Origin: Micractinium sp. NFX-FRZ
Lineage: Eukaryota; Chlorophyta; Trebouxiophyceae; Chlorellales; Chlorellaceae
DNA length: 64,000 nt
Assembly (NCBI GenBank): GCA_029339195.1
Contig: JAPTJF010000196.1
Span: 1-64,000 of the forward strand
Reading direction: 5' to 3'
A program made the translations under genes and the position numbers. Below, piece by piece: positions 62,602-64,000 of the stretch. The notes below the pieces were generated by a model. The model was given only the letters and a program-made list of their open reading frames with translations, searched no databases and was not told the DNA's origin. Each line of letters starts with the position of its first letter. Positions within the stretch are counted from its first letter, which is position 1.

Positions 62602-64000
62602 CTACCGCGCGCTGGCGCTGGCGCTGCCGCCGCCAAAGCAATTGAAGCAAGAGAAGAATCCGCCGTGGCGCTTTTCAGCCTGCCGCCGGTTGGCTGTCGC
62701 CGTGTTGCCGCCCTTGGTCACGCTGGGCACGCCCAGGCTGGGGGGCGGGTTGTCAAACGGCGGTCCCGACCCCTCCAGCCATCGCCATATCCGCTCTGCA
62801 GCAGCGGCACACAACAGCAGAGCAGGGGCGCGGTGTGTGAACACGTCGTGTGCCGGAGCTGGAACACATGCGCACATGTGTTGGCGGCAGTGCTGAGGGC
62901 TGATGATCAGCGCCAATGCTCCTTTTCACGAGTGCACGCAAAACCGTGACACGCGGTGCAGCACACACACAGCAGCACGCGTTGCACAGTGCGTGCACAG
63001 CGCAGCATCGCACAGCGCAGCAGTGCACAGCGCAGCACGTGAACAGCAAGCGTTGCAAACAACAGCTTGCAGCTGCAGCAAGAGTGGAGCAGCCCAGCCG
63101 AGCAGCCAGTGCACCCGAGCAGCAGTGTGCACGGCGTGGCGCGACGCGCACCCGAGGAGGAGCGCCCCGCGGCGTCTGGGCGTGAGGTGTACTGGTCCAG
63201 CTTGTTCAGGTATGCAACATTCTCCTCCGTCAGCGTGCTGCGGTACTTCATGCGCACCGGGCCCTCCACGGCGGGCGTGGGCGCGCTGCTGCTGGCCCCC
63301 AGCTCCCCGCCGCCCTCGGCACCCCGCAGCCTGCACAGAGGAGCAGGCAGGCAGGCGGGCGGGCGGGCGGGCGGGCGATTGGCTCGGCGTGAGTGCGAGC
63401 GGTGACCAAGGGTGGGCGGGAGCGGCGCCAGCTGCCAGCACCACCTGTGGCCTCCACAGGCCCGTCAGCAGCACAGGTGCGTGGGCCAACCGCCCAGCGG
63501 CCAGCGGCGCACGCACGCCTCGCGCTTTCTGTGCTGCCCCAGGCCTGCGCCCGGCAGCACCCGCCAACGCATCGGTTGCACTGAGAGCGGTACGGTGCGG
63601 GCCACACCCACCTGTCGTCCCCGTGAGCTGGCCCGGCGCCGCTGTTGAGCGGCGTGGGGCGGCTGCTGACCACGGCCATGTTGCTGACGCCGGTGGCGGT
63701 GCGCGAGGCCAGCCGCAGCTGCAGCTCGTGCTCGTGGGATTGCAGGGCACGGGCGGCAGCCACGAGGTGGTGCTGCTGCGGAGCCGCTTGTTGCTGCTGC
63801 TGCTGCTGCTGCTGCTGCCCTGCCAACACCGTTGCGGCGGCCTGGTATCGCACCGGCGCTTGCTGCGTGCTGTGGTTGGCGGGTGCTACCGCCGCCGCTG
63901 CTGCTGTTGGTTCGGCAGGGGGCGCGGCGCCTGCTGCCAACGCTGTCGCCCCCGCCCCCGCTGCTGTGCCATTGCCGGTTAGCTGCCTGCCAGCGCTGCC
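62602..64000 (-). CDS. Unknown protein with Cys-Phe C-terminus (5' part missing)
   Basis: Three exons are visible: 63612 to the right edge, 63152-63330 and 62602-62795, joined in phases 2 and 1. The frame is open to the edge, so the start is outside the window. The visible 253 residues begin Ala/Gly-rich and have a run of about ten Gln (63782-63817). There follow a charged stretch (RALQSHEHELQLRLASRTA), MKYRSTLTEENVAYLNKLDQ, then WRWLEGSGPPFDNPPPSLGV. The end reads GGFFSCFNCFGGGSASASAR. The paired cysteines between phenylalanines near the end could be S-acylated and tether the protein to a membrane (inference). No domain was recognised. Confidence 0.7.
62940..63070 (-). repeat. GCACAGCGCAGC-type repeat in an intron of the right-hand gene
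   Basis: Short irregular repeats of GTGCACAGCGCAGCA occur at about 62991, 63008 and 63025, with variants on either side (GCAGCACACACACAGCAGC). They fill much of the intron 62796-63151. They are simple-sequence derived, with no coding or RNA role visible. Confidence 0.8.

Overview
The window is nuclear DNA of a green alga, most likely a trebouxiophyte of the Chlorella group. The evidence is very high GC, genes cut into many small exons by introns with GTGAGT/GTGGGT donors and CTGCAG-type acceptors, Ala/Gln-rich low-complexity inserts, TGTAA poly(A) signals, plastid transit peptides and plant-type families (class II trehalose-phosphate synthase, callose synthase, fibrillin, B-type response regulator). 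The genus is an inference. There is no sign of a prokaryotic operon, CRISPR array, tRNA or rRNA. All gene models were spliced by hand from homology, GT/GC-AG sites and reading phase. For every complete spliced gene the exon lengths sum to a multiple of three.

Layout: (1) 264-7860, minus: class II trehalose-6-phosphate synthase/phosphatase, running off the left edge into a 76-base C homopolymer. (2) 8391-9471, minus: decayed leucine-rich-repeat gene. (3) 9855-11042, minus: 137-residue unknown protein with a threefold LH[DN]S motif. (4) 12629-33459, minus: 59-exon callose (1,3-beta-glucan) synthase of 2,119 residues. (5) 33746-37467, plus: plastid fibrillin with a LEA-like amphipathic helix region, divergent from gene 4 across a 286-base shared promoter. 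(6) 38004-43986, plus: GTPBP1-like translational GTPase. (7) 44733-47238, plus: unknown plastid, possibly thylakoid-routed, low-complexity protein. (8) 47760-54706, plus: secreted trypsin-fold protein that has lost two of the three catalytic residues. (9) 56321-60912, plus: B-type (receiver plus GARP) response regulator. (10) 62602 to the right edge, minus: unknown protein with a Cys-Phe C-terminus.

Two window-wide patterns stand out. First, intron-exon boundaries are repeatedly duplicated in the adjacent intron at an offset often near 101-110 bases, leaving decoy splice sites. This is seen at least ten times in the two large minus-strand genes. Second, 5 well supported and 1 probable GC-AG introns occur among about 47 introns of the plus-strand genes, while none was found among about 78 introns of the minus-strand genes. 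Genes 1 and 4 both belong to UDP-glucose-using families, but nothing else in the sequence ties the genes into one pathway. The best candidates for new biology are the boundary-duplication pattern, the secreted pseudoprotease, the small LH[DN]S-repeat protein and the helix-repeat fibrillin.
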